Below are positions 21,692 through 23,956 of a stretch of 23,956 nt of DNA, piece after piece. The notes beneath the pieces were generated by a model. That model had not been told where the DNA came from and searched no databases. It saw only the letters and a program-made list of their open reading frames with translations. The DNA is from Candidatus Sodaliphilus limicaballi (lineage in GTDB: Bacteria > Bacteroidota > Bacteroidia > Bacteroidales > Muribaculaceae). The translations under genes were made by a program, and so were the position numbers. The stretch's first letter is position 1. Every line of letters begins with the position of its first letter. The stretch is from contig JAGHSP010000378.1 of the NCBI GenBank assembly GCA_018065815.1, forward strand, positions 1 to 23,956. The letters run 5' to 3'.

Positions 21692-23005
21692 TTACAATTT
21701 TATGGTAAACACGCAATCATCAACAGGAACCGTCGAAGAAGGATTAAGATCGCCTAACACGGCATCTATGATTGGTGCGAGACGAGTCTCAACCTCGGGC
21801 ATTATCATCTCCACAACCGCCTCGTGATATTCCGGCTTCACAATGCCACGAATCACGCTCATAATCTCCTCACGAAGATTTTCCTTAATCAAGCGGCTCA
21901 CGTCGTTGTGCGGTTCATTTCCTTCGCTGACAACAAGATAAGCCTTCTGGACATCCGATTTGAGTCCTTTTAGCAATGGTTCAATATTTTCCCAAGTGGG
22001 CTCCTCGGCAAGGAAACGGCTAGCCAGCGGATGCTGGGCGACCTTACCCTCAATGCTGCCCCACAGTTTGCGTCCACGTGCTTCCACAAGTTCCTGGACA
22101 CTCTGTTCAATGCGTTCCCTCGACAGTTGCAACATGTTATCCTCGCCTTTGACCGCTGTGACATAGCGAGTCGTGGCATGCACCTGGCCGTCAACTATTT
22201 CCAGCACGCGATAAGGCAACGGGTAACCTGCCAGCGCGCCTGTGCACATCTCTATGAGCGAGTCGCTGTGCACCTCGTTATATGCCACCGCGGCATCGTG
22301 TATGTGAGTGTGCCCGGTGAGCACGAGGTGTACTCCCGCGTCGATGAGTTGCTGACGTGCGGCATCGCTGCAATCCACGACCGAAGTGGGCAGCACCTGC
22401 TCCTCCTTGATGAAATGCGGCACTAGGTGATGGTGCATCATCGCAACAGCCTTGTTGCCGCGCTTGCCAGCCTCTATCGCCTCGCCTGCGGCCCATGCAA
22501 TGTTGCTGGCGCTGTCACCGTTGCTGTCGATAGCCAGCAATGTCACGCCAGGAAGCAAGTCGGTCACATAACTTAATGAATACTCGTCGCGTCTCGATTC
22601 GTTGCCGTAACCGAAACCGGCATATATTGTAGCAAAATCGCTTGCACTCACGTCACCCAGGCAGTCATGGTTGCCAGGAATCACATAGCACTGGTGACCT
22701 GCATCCTGGAGCCGCTTGAGCTGCGCCGCTACATGGTTGTGGCTGTCTCGGTCGCCGCGATCAGTGAGATCGCCTGTCACGAGCACGCTGCTTCCATCAT
22801 GCCGGGCAATGATGCTATCCACCACGGTTTCAAGGATGAGTGCGCTGTGTTTGAGCATCTTGCGCTCACCCGCCCCTATTGTCATGGTCGCTGCTTTGTT
22901 TGGAGCCACGACATGCAAGTCGCTAAGCACCACAACCGTGCGGGGGGCTGCCCACACAGCCACACACGATGCAATGCTCATCAATATCACTATAAGTTTT
23001 TTCAT
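21692..23005 (-). CDS. Exported calcineurin-like metallophosphoesterase
   Basis: A 437-aa protein starting at ATG 23005, chosen because it gives a clean signal sequence (MKKLIVILM); the in-frame ATG at 23026 adds seven polar residues. IASC at 11-14 may be a lipobox, otherwise cleavage after AWA is possible. The catalytic core shows all metallophosphoesterase motifs: SDLHV (Asp29, His31), GDLTDRG (78-84), GNHD (111-114), MMHHH, and GHTHIHD. These residues bind two metal ions. The C-terminal 170 residues are helical and without a recognised motif. The substrate is unknown; extracytoplasmic phosphoesters are likely from the export signal. It is upstream of, and probably co-transcribed with, the HExxH gene. 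Confidence 0.88.
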   Translation of the reverse strand: MKKLIVILMSIASCVAVWAAPRTVVVLSDLHVVAPNKAATMTIGAGERKMLKHSALILETVVDSIIARHDGSSVLVTGDLTDRGDRDSHNHVAAQLKRLQDAGHQCYVIPGNHDCLGDVSASDFATIYAGFGYGNESRRDEYSLSYVTDLLPGVTLLAIDSNGDSASNIAWAAGEAIEAGKRGNKAVAMMHHHLVPHFIKEEQVLPTSVVDCSDAARQQLIDAGVHLVLTGHTHIHDAAVAYNEVHSDSLIEMCTGALAGYPLPYRVLEIVDGQVHATTRYVTAVKGEDNMLQLSRERIEQSVQELVEARGRKLWGSIEGKVAQHPLASRFLAEEPTWENIEPLLKGLKSDVQKAYLVVSEGNEPHNDVSRLIKENLREEIMSVIRGIVKPEYHEAVVEMIMPEVETRLAPIIDAVLGDLNPSSTVPVDDCVFTIKL

Positions 23006-23074
23006 GCAATTATCTAGCCCCGACATTCCCTGGGTAGCCTTGCGAAACTTGCGTCTTTAACGCGCCCGATGGCA

Positions 23075-23956
23075 TCAATAATACTTTTCGGTTTCGGGAG
23101 TGTTCTCGGTTTCTTGGAGCTTCTGCTCGGCAATTTCCCTGTCGATGCGTTCAAACTCCTCGCTCTGGTTGCTCTTGTATTCGGGAACGAACTTCTTCAT
23201 GGCATAGACCATGTCGTGCACATTGCCTGTAAGAGCGTTATCAATAATGAGTTCTATGTTCTCGCACACGGTGCGGTAGTCGTAGGTACGCACCTTCGCT
23301 ATCATGATCTTCTTGTTGACTGTGGCAGTGGTCTTCTCCTTGTCGTTGAGCAATTCCTCATAGAGTTTCTCACCGGGACGCAAGCCCACCTCTTCTATCT
23401 TGATGTCAACATTGGGCTTGAATCCAGCAAGCGAAATCATGCGCACTGCGAGGTCATAGATTTTCACAGGCGAACCCATGTCGAAGATGTATATCTCGCC
23501 TCCGCTACCCATACATCCTGCCTCAAGCACGAGCGAGCAGGCCTCGGGGATGGTCATGAAGTAGCGTATGATGTCCTTGTGCGTCACGGTCACGGGACCG
23601 CCACGTTCTATCTGCTTGCGGAACAAGGGAATTACCGAGCCGTTGCTGCCCAGCACATTACCAAATCGAGTGGTGATAAACTGGGTGGTCATGCCACGCT
23701 TGGCGGCATCGAAGAAAAGCGACTGGCAGTAAATCTCGGCAAGGCGCTTGGTACATCCCATGATGTTTGTGGGATTCACAGCCTTGTCGGTCGATACCAT
23801 CACAAACTTGTATGCCCCATGCTTGAGAGCGAGGTCGGCAACGTTGCGCGTACCCATCACGTTGGTGAGAATAGCCTCGGTGGGGTTGATTTCCATCATG
23901 GGCACATGCTTGTAGGCAGCAGCATGGAACACAAATTTGGGCTTGTATTTCTCAAA
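23075..23956 (-). CDS. CapD/FlaA1-type nucleotide-sugar epimerase/dehydratase (partial, 5' end outside)
   Basis: The reading frame runs off the window end; the last visible codons give FEKYKPKFVFHAAAYKHVP. It belongs to the extended short-chain dehydrogenase group (Polysacc_synt_2: CapD, WbpM, PglF, FlaA1), which act on UDP-sugars for polysaccharide or glycoprotein synthesis. Visible motifs are HAAAYKHVPMMEINP, VSTDKAVNPTNIMGCTKR, with the usual catalytic Tyr of the YxxxK motif replaced by Met as in this subgroup, and TRFGNVLGSNGSVIP. The 294 visible residues cover the C-terminal part; full-length members have about 600 residues with N-terminal membrane helices, which would be outside the window. 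Which sugar is made cannot be told. Confidence 0.92.
   Translation of the reverse strand, partial: FEKYKPKFVFHAAAYKHVPMMEINPTEAILTNVMGTRNVADLALKHGAYKFVMVSTDKAVNPTNIMGCTKRLAEIYCQSLFFDAAKRGMTTQFITTRFGNVLGSNGSVIPLFRKQIERGGPVTVTHKDIIRYFMTIPEACSLVLEAGCMGSGGEIYIFDMGSPVKIYDLAVRMISLAGFKPNVDIKIEEVGLRPGEKLYEELLNDKEKTTATVNKKIMIAKVRTYDYRTVCENIELIIDNALTGNVHDMVYAMKKFVPEYKSNQSEEFERIDREIAEQKLQETENTPETEKYY

Overview
The window looks like chromosomal DNA from a gut- or oral-type member of the Bacteroidales, possibly a Muribaculaceae or Prevotellaceae relative; the exact genus cannot be read from the sequence. The evidence is the Bacteroidota promoter box TAnnTTTG at six places 22-38 nt before start codons, AT-rich leaders without Shine-Dalgarno sequences, and several family types typical of this order: PCMD and calycin-like surface proteins, dockerin-ended M6 proteases, the THUMP-like methyltransferase and many short lipoproteins. 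No tRNA, rRNA, CRISPR array, transposase, phage gene or plasmid gene was seen.

Layout. 1-600: the tail of an unknown + strand frame, a bidirectional terminator, and rpiB on the - strand. 719-5445: a tight + strand run of four envelope-flavoured genes: a beta-helix lipoprotein, lpxB, an HD-domain hydrolase and a DigH/YddW-like GHL10 glycosyl hydrolase with a C-terminal FN3-like domain, closed by a hairpin terminator. 5618-10790: two tandem paralogous secreted M6 metalloproteases, each with its own promoter and a C-terminal dockerin. 10791-11077: a short repeat-rich element with inverted repeats and hairpins. 11078-13106: on the - strand, a frameshifted polysaccharide deacetylase and a THUMP-like SAM methyltransferase. 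13107-13613: a repeat island (five 22-24 bp tandem units, then three 3-nt-loop hairpins) ahead of valS (13614-16235). 16265-16308: a bidirectional terminator between valS and the convergent - strand operon. 16326-21207 (-): PCMD lipoprotein, outer-membrane beta-barrel, PCMD/calycin surface protein, calycin-like protein with a half dockerin. 21304-21357: a 9-bp tandem repeat. 21350-23005 (-): a small HExxH membrane-associated protein and a calcineurin-like phosphoesterase. 23075-23956 (-): the C-terminal part of a CapD/FlaA1-type nucleotide-sugar epimerase/dehydratase that runs off the window.

How it fits together. Most non-housekeeping genes concern the cell envelope or the outside of the cell: lipid A synthesis, peptidoglycan-type glycan cleavage, nucleotide-sugar modification, secreted proteases and surface beta-sandwich proteins. 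The most interesting candidates are the four-gene PCMD/barrel/calycin operon of unknown function, the paired dockerin proteases (one with an altered zinc-site glycine), and the non-coding repeat elements at 10.8-11.0 kb and 13.2-13.45 kb. All identifications come from reading motifs by eye; no database search was possible.
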